In this document: in pieces, positions 34,967-42,816 of the stretch | How the letters are laid out: every line of letters starts with the position of its first letter | Position numbering within the stretch: the stretch's first letter is position 1 | Assembly: GCF_000970085.1 (NCBI RefSeq) | Contig: NZ_CP009506.1 | Location: 3,720,001-3,784,000, forward strand | Source of the DNA: Methanosarcina siciliae T4/M | GTDB lineage: Archaea; Halobacteriota; Methanosarcinia; Methanosarcinales; Methanosarcinaceae | Direction of reading: 5' to 3' | DNA: 64,000 nt | Program-made: the position numbers and the translations under genes | The notes under the pieces: model-generated | What the model saw: only the letters and a program-made list of their open reading frames with translations | What the model was told of the DNA's origin: nothing | The model's database searches: none

Positions 34967-36271
34967 TCACTTCTTCCTGAACTTCCAACCTCCGTAAAGG
35001 CAGGTCAGACTTCCTAATAATCCAAAACCAGGAATAGAGTTATTTTTGCTCGATTCATTTTCACCCGAACTATTACCATTCTCGGGTTCTGAATTATTAG
35101 TATCATTGTAACTATTATTGTTTGAGTTATTGAGTTTGATATCGTTTATTTTTTCAGAGGATGATAAATTAGTTTCTTCAACTCCCATATCTTCAGTTGA
35201 ACTGGGGGTTGCCCTTACACTTTGATCAGTCATATCAGAATCTGTAAGAGGCCTAATGGCAACTTTAGTAGGATAATTTATAGTATATTTTCCTGCATTC
35301 ACAGTCGCTGTAACTTTGTTTGTTGCCGTGTCAATCACTGAGACATTGCCGCTTTTGGCGTTTGTCACATATACCTTTTTTCCATCCGGTGTGACTGCAA
35401 TTCCCATTGGCTGTTTTCCTACAGGCACTGTGGCTGTAACTTTGTTTGTTACGGTGTCAATTACAGAAACATTGTTGCTCTGCCAATCTGCCACATATAT
35501 TTTTGTTCCATCCGGGGTGATTGCAATATCACCAGGACCGTCTTCTACAGACACAGTGGCTGTAACTTTGTTTGTTGCCGTATCGATTACGGATACGTCG
35601 TTGCTGCCTGTATTGGTTATATACACCTTATTTCCATCAGGACTGACTGCAACATCAGTAGGATGGTCTCCTACAGGCACGGTGGCTGTAACTTTGTTTG
35701 TAACCGCATCAATTACAGAAGTAGTGTTGTTGCGACTGTTCGCAGCATAGATTTTTTTTCCATCCGGGGTAACTGCGACATTAACAGTACTTATCCCCAT
35801 ATTAATAGTGGCCGCTACGCTGTTTGTGGCTGTGTCAATTACTGAGATGCTGTTGCTGTCATTATCCGCTATACTGTAGCGATTCGTCACATAAACCCTT
35901 GTTCCTGTCGGGTTGACTGCAACTCCCCATGGATAACTTCCTCCTGTGTTCACTGTGTCACTAACCTTATTTGTTGCCGTGTCAATTATTGAGACGGTTG
36001 GATCAAATCCGGTTGCCACATATACTTTTGTTCCTGCAGGGTTGACTGTAACACCTGCAGGCCAGCCTCCCACAGGCACCAAGGCTGTAACATTGTCAGT
36101 TGCTGTATCAATTACAAAGACAGTTCCGGTATCGACCCCCAGACTCGAAACATATGCAAATGGGGCCGCACCTGCTACTCCTATCAGTATTAAAATCAGA
36201 AGTGCAGTTATTCCTAAAACTCTTATGAGAGTGTGCTCTTGATATTTTTTATTACATGTTATTTCTTCCAT
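34967..36271 (-). CDS. YVTN beta-propeller surface protein with PGF-CTERM tail (P5)
   Basis: About 434 residues: N-terminus MEEITCNKKYQEHTL shared with P3, signal 'ITALLILILIGVAGAAPFAY', seven YVTN blades that are clearly diverged from the P3/P4/P8 group, an Asn-rich stalk, and 'SIPGFGLLGSLTC' with basic end (KFRKK). PGF is intact. ATG at 36271 after GGGGTTTAAA. Upstream it shares ~100 bp of flank with P3, including the gap to the next UPF0228 gene. Confidence 0.88.
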   Translation of the reverse strand: MEEITCNKKYQEHTLIRVLGITALLILILIGVAGAAPFAYVSSLGVDTGTVFVIDTATDNVTALVPVGGWPAGVTVNPAGTKVYVATGFDPTVSIIDTATNKVSDTVNTGGSYPWGVAVNPTGTRVYVTNRYSIADNDSNSISVIDTATNSVAATINMGISTVNVAVTPDGKKIYAANSRNNTTSVIDAVTNKVTATVPVGDHPTDVAVSPDGNKVYITNTGSNDVSVIDTATNKVTATVSVEDGPGDIAITPDGTKIYVADWQSNNVSVIDTVTNKVTATVPVGKQPMGIAVTPDGKKVYVTNAKSGNVSVIDTATNKVTATVNAGKYTINYPTKVAIRPLTDSDMTDQSVRATPSSTEDMGVEETNLSSSEKINDIKLNNSNNNSYNDTNNSEPENGNSSGENESSKNNSIPGFGLLGSLTCLYGGWKFRKK

Positions 36272-36501
36272 TTTAAACCCCAACTTATGAACTTATGAAA
36301 AAGTAAAGACATGTAACGACATCATCGACTCCCTCATGGATTCTATTCATACCAGTACTTAAAAAATGAGGGGAGCATAAATTCCACTTATGTACGGTTG
36401 ATTTTTGAATCAGCGACTTCAACTGTTTTTATATCAGACCAGAATCTAAATGCATATACTTTTCCAACGACTTTTTGTTATCCAATCCACCGTAACTTTT
36501 T

Positions 36502-36565
36502 TGAACTTCCACTTCCATATTGGCAAGCCAAGCTTCCCAATGACCTGAAGCTTGGAGTATTACCC
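36502..36565 (-). pseudogene. Relic of a propeller gene 3' end
   Basis: A twin of the relic at 25527-25590: the remains of a PGF-CTERM tail joined to the 3' end of a UPF0228 gene (copy 6). It supports duplication of the whole UPF0228-relic-propeller block between cassettes 2 and 4. Confidence 0.5.
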
Positions 36566-37096
36566 TACAATATCATCCAGACCTACAATCAAAACTTTCT
36601 CATTTGTTTCGAGTTCATTTTTTATCCTGATTGCATCCCTCTCCAGAATACAATTCTCTCCAACAACCCAGGGCGCTGATCCATCTCCAAACTGGATATA
36701 ACACACAACAGCCTTTTTCAACTGAAGGTTATTTTTTTCCAGCATTGCGAGAACATTTTCATCTGGAACAAATTCTTCAGATAACATAATTATGTTATAA
36801 TTTCCTTTTTTGATTTCAACTACAGAAGTCCAGTTTTCATCTTTCCTTAATTCATATATTTTATCTTCATCAACTTCTATGTAGTACATTCCTCGCCCAA
36901 TATTAGAATTATAGTCTATGGTATAATTCACGGGTATGTCGTAATTTTCAAGAATGGCTTTAACTTCCGCCTCACTAGTTTCATTTTCAAATTGAATAAG
37001 TAAACCAGGTGTTTTAACTTCTTGAGATTGCATCATCAGTGCTAAGAAGGTTAGAAGAGCAATAAAAACAACTACTACTTTGCTAATTTTATTCAC
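36560..37096 (-). CDS. UPF0228 protein (copy 6)
   Basis: 178 residues, closely related to copy 4: anchor 'ISKVVVVFIALLTFLALMM', 'GLLIQFENETSEAEVKAIL', 'MYYIEVDEDKIYELR', 'GNYNIIMLSEEFVPDENVL', 'LKKAVVCYIQF' and 'DAIRIKNELETNEKVLIVGL'. By alignment with copy 4 the start is the GTG at 37096, which replaces ATG there, after GGTGATTG. It lies ~35 bp downstream of the truncated peptidase copy E. Since the peptidase has lost its promoter-proximal part but the leader remains just upstream, the leader may now drive this gene more directly. Confidence 0.8.
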   Translation of the reverse strand: MNKISKVVVVFIALLTFLALMMQSQEVKTPGLLIQFENETSEAEVKAILENYDIPVNYTIDYNSNIGRGMYYIEVDEDKIYELRKDENWTSVVEIKKGNYNIIMLSEEFVPDENVLAMLEKNNLQLKKAVVCYIQFGDGSAPWVVGENCILERDAIRIKNELETNEKVLIVGLDDIVG

Positions 37097-37131
37097 ATCA
37101 ATCACCGAAAAAAATGAGGAGTTTTAACTCC

Positions 37132-37329
37132 TTACATATATACGTTTAATTTCAGAACCAAATGCTTCCCAATAAGGTATCGGAAATGCACAGGGTTAGG
37201 ATCACCTATACGCAAATACTCATCCGAACCACTTATTTTGTATCCACGACACATTCGAGCATGGCCATCAACTGCACTCTTGAAAGGCCTTCCATTGTCA
37301 ATCTCACTAGTAGCTCCTGCAAAAGTCAC
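37132..37329 (-). pseudogene. C39-like peptidase copy E, 3' remnant only
   Basis: The last ~60 codons of a copy C-like peptidase remain ('EIDNGRPFKSAVDGHARMC', 'DEYLRIGDPNPV'), with a frameshift near the end. The signal peptide, prodomain and nucleophile cysteine are deleted; the deletion joins this remnant to the leader at ~37320-37330. His and Asp of the active site survive but the protein cannot be a peptidase. Confidence 0.75.
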
Positions 37330-37700
37330 ATACAGATAAAGCTAACATAACTCATGCCTTCAGGGCGTGTTTTGTGGAATTCTGGCGGTACCTGGAAAGC
37401 ACTTCTGAACTCCATAAATCCCTTTATATTGGTTCTTTAAATGTTTTATGGCCAAATCATCTAACAATTCGATTTTCTAACTAGTTTTGAGTCTTTAATG
37501 GTCTGTAATAATTCTTTTTCCTTTGATAGTTTGATGATTTGGCCAGAAATTCTATATATAAGCATATTATCTCATTATATATTCAATCACTTGTATACAA
37601 ACTTCCTGATTCTACTGTATATTCTCATATATTGATTTTTGTTTAAATATAACAGTCTTACCGCATAAAATCAGCGTTTGTATCTTATGTGATCCTGTAA
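37330..37700 (-). promoter_or_regulatory. Peptidase leader E (SD hairpin deleted)
   Basis: The leader keeps the two upstream hairpins and the TATA region (TTCTATATATAAGC, ~37549-37562) but has lost the SD hairpin and start codon. In the large hairpin the plus-strand arm reads GGAATTC instead of GGAGTTC; in the transcript this turns a G-C pair into G-U and keeps the stem. The hdrB relic beyond it is deleted. Confidence 0.55.
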
Positions 37701-37730
37701 TTGCTGTAATAATCAAAAAATAGAATACGA

Positions 37731-39182
37731 TTATCTTTTCCCAAGTTTCCAACCTCCATAAAGGCAGGTCAGGCTTCCTAATAATCCAAAACCTGACGTA
37801 GAATTATTTTTGCTCGATTCATTTGTATTTGAGCCATTATCCTTACCAGATTCTGAATTATTTTCATCGCTGTAATTATTTAGTTCGACAGCGTTTATTT
37901 CTTCAGATGAAGAAATATTAGTTCCTTCAATCCCTCTGTCTTCAGTTGAACTGGAGTTTGTCTCTGTGCTTTGGGCAGTCATATTGGAATCCTTAAGAGG
38001 CACAATTACAATCCCAGTAGGGTAGATTCCTGCATTCACCGTAGCCGTAACAGTGTCTGTGGCTGTGTCAATCACTGAGACATTGTCGCTTTCTGCGTTT
38101 ACCACATATACCTTTTTTCCGTCCGGTGTGACTGCGATTCCCATGGGCCATTCTCCTACAGGCACTGTGGCTGTGACAGTGTTTGTTTTTGTATTAATTA
38201 CAGTGACGCTTTCATTGTAGAAGTTTCCTAAATATATCTTATTTCCATCTGGACTGATTACAATTTCATGAGAAGAAGTTCCTACAGGTACAGTGGCTAT
38301 TATATTATCAGTAGCTGTGTCAATTACAGAGACAGTGTTATTGTTAGCTACATATACTTTATTTCCATCAGAAGTGACTGCAGCACGATGAGGCGAGTTT
38401 CCTACAGGCACAGTGGCTATTACATTATCCGTGGCTGTGTCAATTACAGAGACAGTGTTGCTGCCATAGTTAGGTACGTATACCTTTTTTCCGTCCGGTG
38501 TGATTACACCTTTATAAGGACTGTCTCCTACAGATATATTGGCTGTAACTTTGTTTGTAGCCGCATCAATTACATAGATAGTGTTGTTGTTACAATTTTC
38601 AGCATAGATTTTTTTTCCATCCGGGGTAAATGCAATACTATAAGTACTCGGCCCCACAATAATCGGTGCCATTAAAGTGTTTGTCGCTGGATTAATTACA
38701 AAGATGTCAGTGTAGTCATGCTGTTTCGTTACATAAACTCTTGTTCCTGCAGGGTTAAATGTAATTCTTGCAGGATAACTACTACCTAAATTTACTTTGG
38801 CACTAACCTTATTTGTGGCTGTGTCAATTACATAGACAGTGGAGTCGGAAGGCGAGTCCACCACATATATCTTTGTTCCTGCAGGGTTGACTGCAATTCC
38901 TACAGGCCATCCTCCGCCGAGAGGCACTCTGGCTGTAACATTGTTAGTTGCTGTGTCAATTACAGCGACATTAGGACCTCTCTTATCATAATCTCCTATA
39001 TTTGTCACATATGCAAATGGAGCTGCACCTGCTATGCCCACCAGTATTAAAATCGCAAGTGCAGTTATTCCAAAGGTTTTTATGGGAGTTTTTTCTCTGC
39101 GTGCTTTATTAGACATTGCCACAAATGAGAATTGAATAGAAAATGTGTCAATATGTATTGTTGATATATTTTTACTATCCAT
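37731..39182 (-). CDS. YVTN beta-propeller surface protein (P6) with altered sorting motif SGF
   Basis: 483 residues: N-terminal extension MDSKNISTIHIDTFS, signal 'ITALAILILVGIAGAAPFAY', about eight YVTN blades, stalk, then STSGFGLLGS, hydrophobic stretch and KLGKR. The PGF proline is replaced by serine, which may affect archaeosortase recognition. Blades differ strongly from P3/P4/P8, but the stalk and tail are near identical to P3, so it is another mosaic. The ATG overlaps the stop of the hybrid mini-ORF upstream (ATGGATAG), so translation may be coupled to it and controlled by the peptidase leader F. Confidence 0.88.
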   Translation of the reverse strand: MDSKNISTIHIDTFSIQFSFVAMSNKARREKTPIKTFGITALAILILVGIAGAAPFAYVTNIGDYDKRGPNVAVIDTATNNVTARVPLGGGWPVGIAVNPAGTKIYVVDSPSDSTVYVIDTATNKVSAKVNLGSSYPARITFNPAGTRVYVTKQHDYTDIFVINPATNTLMAPIIVGPSTYSIAFTPDGKKIYAENCNNNTIYVIDAATNKVTANISVGDSPYKGVITPDGKKVYVPNYGSNTVSVIDTATDNVIATVPVGNSPHRAAVTSDGNKVYVANNNTVSVIDTATDNIIATVPVGTSSHEIVISPDGNKIYLGNFYNESVTVINTKTNTVTATVPVGEWPMGIAVTPDGKKVYVVNAESDNVSVIDTATDTVTATVNAGIYPTGIVIVPLKDSNMTAQSTETNSSSTEDRGIEGTNISSSEEINAVELNNYSDENNSESGKDNGSNTNESSKNNSTSGFGLLGSLTCLYGGWKLGKR

Positions 39183-39342
39183 CTTTTGTCCTCAAGCAAT
39201 GTTTGTTTTTTATGCCAGTGCCATTATCAAAAGTTACATAATAATTTTTTTCTTCCTGTGCACTTATTGCCGGTATTAACAACATACCAACCGGCAGTGT
39301 TGCTAAAACAAGTATACTTACTCCAATTTTATTACGGTTCAT
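39175..39342 (-). CDS. Hybrid 55-codon mini-ORF: peptidase signal peptide fused to propeller upstream sequence (copy F)
   Basis: The first ~37 codons are the peptidase N-terminus (MNRNKIGVSILVLATLPVG…ISAQEEKNYYVT). A deletion then joins it in frame to ~18 codons from the region upstream of a propeller gene (FDNGTGI...KHCLRTKDG), ending in TAG that overlaps the ATG of P6 by 8 bp. It starts from the leader with the SD hairpin. Cassette 7 has the identical junction and length (50152-50319), so the fusion was duplicated after it formed. It may act as a leader peptide coupling P6 translation to the old peptidase control region, or may be passive debris. Confidence 0.55.
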   Translation of the reverse strand: MNRNKIGVSILVLATLPVGMLLIPAISAQEEKNYYVTFDNGTGIKNKHCLRTKDG

Positions 39343-39630
39343 TATTTCATCTCCCGTGTATCTTATACCCAGGAGGCAGAATCAGGCAAGCTAAGCCTTA
39401 AATTCAGACAAAGCTAACATAACTCATGCCTTTAGGGCGTGTTTTGTGGAGTTCGGGCGGTACCTGGAAAGCACTTCTGAACTCCATAAATCCCTCTTAT
39501 CTAACTCCTTATAAGTTTTCTGTGTAAATTCTCAAACAATTCGATTTTCGAACTGATTTTGAGTCTGTAATTGCCTGTAATAGTTCCTTGACCTTGACAG
39601 TTTGATGATTTGGCCAGAAATCATATAAAT
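39343..39630 (-). promoter_or_regulatory. Peptidase leader F, interrupted at its TATA box by an insertion sequence
   Basis: The SD hairpin is at 39351-39375 (CTCCCG with CAGGAG, one wobble pair). The large and small hairpins are intact. The leader stops at ATATAAAT (39623-39630), where an IS begins, and resumes at 41441 with AAATATGTATATTG. The insertion separates upstream elements from the TATA core. Confidence 0.7.
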
Positions 39631-41440
39631 GAGCCTTTACCAATTTCACTATTAATGCTTTAAAATCAAATTAAAAACACTAAACTTCCTTTTTTTAAAA
39701 AAAATCGCTTTTACTTGCTTAGATATTCAACCTTCTAAAAGCTCCTGGTGCTCTTATCAGGTCATGTCTTCCAACTTTAAAAGCTGTAAGTGCCGTAAGT
39801 AATGCGGCAATATTGCTTATCGATACATAGATTTTAGCCCATTCACTTCCTCTAGTTGGTGTTTTTGATCTATTGTATCCAACAACATCGTTTGAATTTT
39901 TCCTTTCAACAGTGGTTCTTATATTGTACAATTTTCCAAGCAATTTATGATAAATTCTTGGGACGTATTGAGCTCTGAAGTGGTTCCCCTTTTCTGTTTT
40001 CAAGATATTTCCAACACTATTCGCTCTTGCAGCTATGATTGGAATGACCCCTTTCTCAATTACGGTTTCATTGGAAAGATGACTATCAGGTCCTGCATCA
40101 GCGATCACAAAAAACGGTTTTTCTGTTGCTGATTTCATACATTGATTTATTGTATCCTGAAATATGGTGTTGTCATTTTTGCTAGCATTTACTGCATCCC
40201 AATAAACAGGTAAACCCCACCAGCTATCAACAATACATGTATCAGTGTATCCTGTTCCTGATAATACACTAAATTTACCTGTTTTCTTGACATAGTGTCC
40301 AGCATCTGGATCGGAAAGCTGTCCAGTCTCTTTATTTTTCAAACCACTGCAATTACACTCAAAAAATCTTCGATCCCAAATCCAGATTTTGTCACCAATA
40401 AGGTTAAGATTTCTACATTCTTGGATCAGTAATTCTGCATATCTGTCCAGATAAGGATAAATTATTTTTAGGTTTCGTCGATAAGAAGAAAGAGTAATCT
40501 TTTCTCCGCTTTTGATTTTTAATTCATTCCTTAGAGCTGGGTTCTGGTTGTAATCTCTGATAAATAATTCAAGATTAGAATATCCAAGTTTGCATCTTGA
40601 TAACTCTAGCTTGAAAATATTATTGAAAGATAATTCTTCAAGTTGAGGTTTATACCCCATTGATACCTGAATGTCATTAAAATAAGAACCAAGCGAAGGG
40701 TTTAATTCAAAAATGTTCCTCAAATACCCTCTAAATTTTTTAAGATTTTGAAAAGCGAGTATTTGACTCCGAGGAAGAACATTCTCCATATAGTCCTTAC
40801 TCTTCACAATTAAAGGTTTAACCTTGTAAGGGACATTAATTTTCCGTTTGAGGACATTTATCATATCATCAAAGAAATCAGACAGTACTCTTTGATACGT
40901 AGATATGACACAATATCTACTGTTTTCTGCTTTTTTCTTATTCTTTTTATCACTCTTCAGGAACATAATTTTAAATTTTGAATTCTTAAAAAGAAAATGG
41001 TCCTTGAAAGTGGAGATACATATCGTTTTTTCAAAAAAATTACCTATAAAGCTTGCAAGCGTTGACTGATTAACGTGAACGGTAAGGATTCTTGAATTAT
41101 CCTTTTTGTCTTCGAATTTTCTTCCAAATATCTTTTCATATTTTTTCCTGCCTTCAACACTCTTCAAGCTTACAACTATTGTTTTTGTAATCTCTAAAAA
41201 GTCACTCAACTGAAGCAAAAAATACTTATATCCCTTACCAACAATTTTTATCATGGATTATACCTTATTAAGGTTTATTTTTAGATTGGTACACCTTAAA
41301 ATAGGTTTAATTAGGTATAATCCTTATTATTTGATTTGAAATGGTATTTTAAATGTCAATAAATAATATTTCGATGAAATAATCTTTTTTTATTGTTATT
41401 TTAAAAAAAGAAGTAATTTTAAGAAAAATGGTAAAACCTC
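39631..41440. mobile_element. IS4-like insertion sequence, 1810 bp, 4-bp target duplication
   Basis: The left end begins GAGCCTTTACCAATTT and the right end, reversed, begins GAGGTTTTACCATTTT (imperfect terminal inverted repeats). The target AAAT is duplicated at 39627-39630 and 41441-41444; paralogous leaders have a single uninterrupted ATATAAATATG. It carries one transposase gene on the minus strand. Confidence 0.88.
39719..41254 (-). CDS. DDE transposase, IS4-like
   Basis: 511 residues. The C-terminal half has a DDE catalytic core: 'IWDRRFFECN' and 'IVDSWWGLPVYWDAV', 'FFVIADAGPDSHLSN' and a last helix 'YNIRTTVERKNSNDVVGYNR' that fits the IS4 Y-(2)-R-(3)-E signature. The N-terminal ~270 residues are lysine-rich and presumably bind DNA. 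No frameshift, so it is potentially active; only this copy is in the window. The exact IS family name cannot be fixed without a search. Confidence 0.85.
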   Translation of the reverse strand: MIKIVGKGYKYFLLQLSDFLEITKTIVVSLKSVEGRKKYEKIFGRKFEDKKDNSRILTVHVNQSTLASFIGNFFEKTICISTFKDHFLFKNSKFKIMFLKSDKKNKKKAENSRYCVISTYQRVLSDFFDDMINVLKRKINVPYKVKPLIVKSKDYMENVLPRSQILAFQNLKKFRGYLRNIFELNPSLGSYFNDIQVSMGYKPQLEELSFNNIFKLELSRCKLGYSNLELFIRDYNQNPALRNELKIKSGEKITLSSYRRNLKIIYPYLDRYAELLIQECRNLNLIGDKIWIWDRRFFECNCSGLKNKETGQLSDPDAGHYVKKTGKFSVLSGTGYTDTCIVDSWWGLPVYWDAVNASKNDNTIFQDTINQCMKSATEKPFFVIADAGPDSHLSNETVIEKGVIPIIAARANSVGNILKTEKGNHFRAQYVPRIYHKLLGKLYNIRTTVERKNSNDVVGYNRSKTPTRGSEWAKIYVSISNIAALLTALTAFKVGRHDLIRAPGAFRRLNI

Positions 41441-41671
41441 AAATATGTATATTGTCTCATTATATATTCAAGTACTTCTCTATAAACCTCCAAATTCTAC
41501 TGAATATTTCCATATATTGATTTTTGTTTAAATCTAACAGTTTTACAGAATAATGTCAGTGTTTGTATCTTATAGGAGTATTTATATACTATAATCCTTC
41601 TAATTTTTGGCATATCTTGTTATACATTAGGTAACCTATATTTTAGACAAATTATGACAAAATATCGCTCA

Positions 41672-41990
41672 CATCCTTACCTGCGGAATGGGCTTTTCCC
41701 AGCTCCACCTTAACAAAAACACCTCTCTCCAGGTCACCAAAACCAAACTCGACAGCCTTCAGAGAGCCGGCGTGGAGTTAATGATCCATATGTGCCCGAA
41801 CTGCCATATCCAGTACGACCGCTACCAGCCTGTGATTGAAAAAGAGTATGGGGTAGAGTACGACATGGTGCACATGAATATTGCCCAGTTCGTAGCTCTC
41901 TCACTGGGAGCAGACCCCTACAAAGTATGCGGTTTCCAGACTCACTCCGTGCCTCTGGAAGGTTTTCTTGAAAAGGCCGGTATAATATAA
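41672..41990 (+). pseudogene. hdrB 3'-end relic 5 (the longest and best conserved)
   Basis: The last ~106 codons of hdrB are almost unchanged ('MCPNCHIQYDRYQPVIEKEY' to 'VPLEGFLEKAGII', stop at the same place), with a degenerate terminator hairpin and T-run after it. It forms an open frame of 100 codons but lacks the first cysteine domain and a ribosome-binding site. It is upstream of nothing co-directional. Treated as a relic. Confidence 0.82.
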
Positions 41991-42039
41991 AATCCCGTTT
42001 TAAAGTTGAACCGGTCGCCTTTTTTATTTTGATTTTTTC

Positions 42040-42520
42040 CAATCACTTTTTTGGCTCTACCGAAATTTGTTTTCGAACTTTAAAATGTATACCAAACAAA
42101 TCTACCTTAGAAACTTTTATCTTAAGGCTTACTTTTTCCAGACATACAATACAATCATTGCTGTAAGAATCAAAAATAGTCCCAAACCATTACCTACCAG
42201 TGAATATCATAAAAATAACAAAAATCATAACGCACAATAATATGAAGTATATAATAGCTTTAGCTAATTTTTCCATGATCAACCAACCCTTTTACTACTT
42301 ATTTTAGCCTAATTTCTTTTGTCAACCTACCAAAAGCAGGGTATTAAAATATCCGTTGAATAATCACAATTCTTGGGAAAAGAAAGGAGAAAGTACTTTT
42401 GAACTCCATAAATTCATCTTAGTGAACTCCTTATAAGTTTTCTGACCATTTCATTTAACTATCTGTTTTTTAAAACTCCTTTAGAATCGTTAATTATTTC
42501 CTAATCTTTGATTGTTAGAT
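42040..42520. other. AT-rich spacer with a possible small membrane peptide
   Basis: About 480 bp between an hdrB relic and a truncated UPF0228 gene. It contains a CAATACAATCATTG-type cassette breakpoint sequence (~42148-42161), fragments similar to the leader ('GAACTCCATAAATTC', 'CTCCTTATAAGTTTTCTGACC' at ~42402-42445) and one short candidate ORF listed separately. The leader fragment lacks a start codon and peptidase. Confidence 0.5.
42190..42276 (-). CDS. Possible 28-residue single-span membrane peptide
   Basis: MEKLAKAIIYFILLCVMIFV... then IFMIFTGR and stop: a short amphipathic start, one hydrophobic span and a basic end. It has no convincing ribosome-binding site. It resembles a small toxin or regulator peptide, but chance AT-rich coding is equally possible. 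Confidence 0.25.
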   Translation of the reverse strand: MEKLAKAIIYFILLCVMIFVIFMIFTGR

Positions 42521-42523
42521 ACT

Positions 42524-42802
42524 TTAGCTAGTAACTTTATACCTGAGCATTATGTAATATTTTTCCGGAGAATTAGTATCATATGTCATTCCATAGTTCC
42601 GAGTCATGTTATAGTTTTGAAGAAGGGCTTTTACTTCTGACTCAGAAATTCCATCTTTAAATTGAATAGTCATACCAGCTACTTGCGATTCAGGATCTGG
42701 CGTTTTCGTATCTTCTACTGGCACTTTTACAAGTAACCCCCAAAACGCTACGAGAGTTAGAAAAACAATAAAAATAGCGATTTTCTTGTTGATTTTGCTC
42801 AT
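42524..42802 (-). pseudogene. UPF0228 protein, C-terminally truncated (copy 7)
   Basis: 92 codons: anchor 'INKKIAIFIVFLTLVAFWG', 'PVEDTKTPDPESQVAG' and 'MTIQFKDGISESEVKALL' to 'YYIML', after which the reading frame enters unrelated DNA. The second half of the domain is missing. An IS1634-like element lies 8 bp upstream of the ATG and would cut off its promoter. Confidence 0.75.
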
Positions 42803-42816
42803 ATTAACGCCTAAAA

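Noticed and set aside
41688..41990. 100-codon open frame identical in large part to HdrB
   Set aside because: It has only the second cysteine region, no ribosome-binding site, and is one of six relics of the same gene end; listed as a pseudogene.
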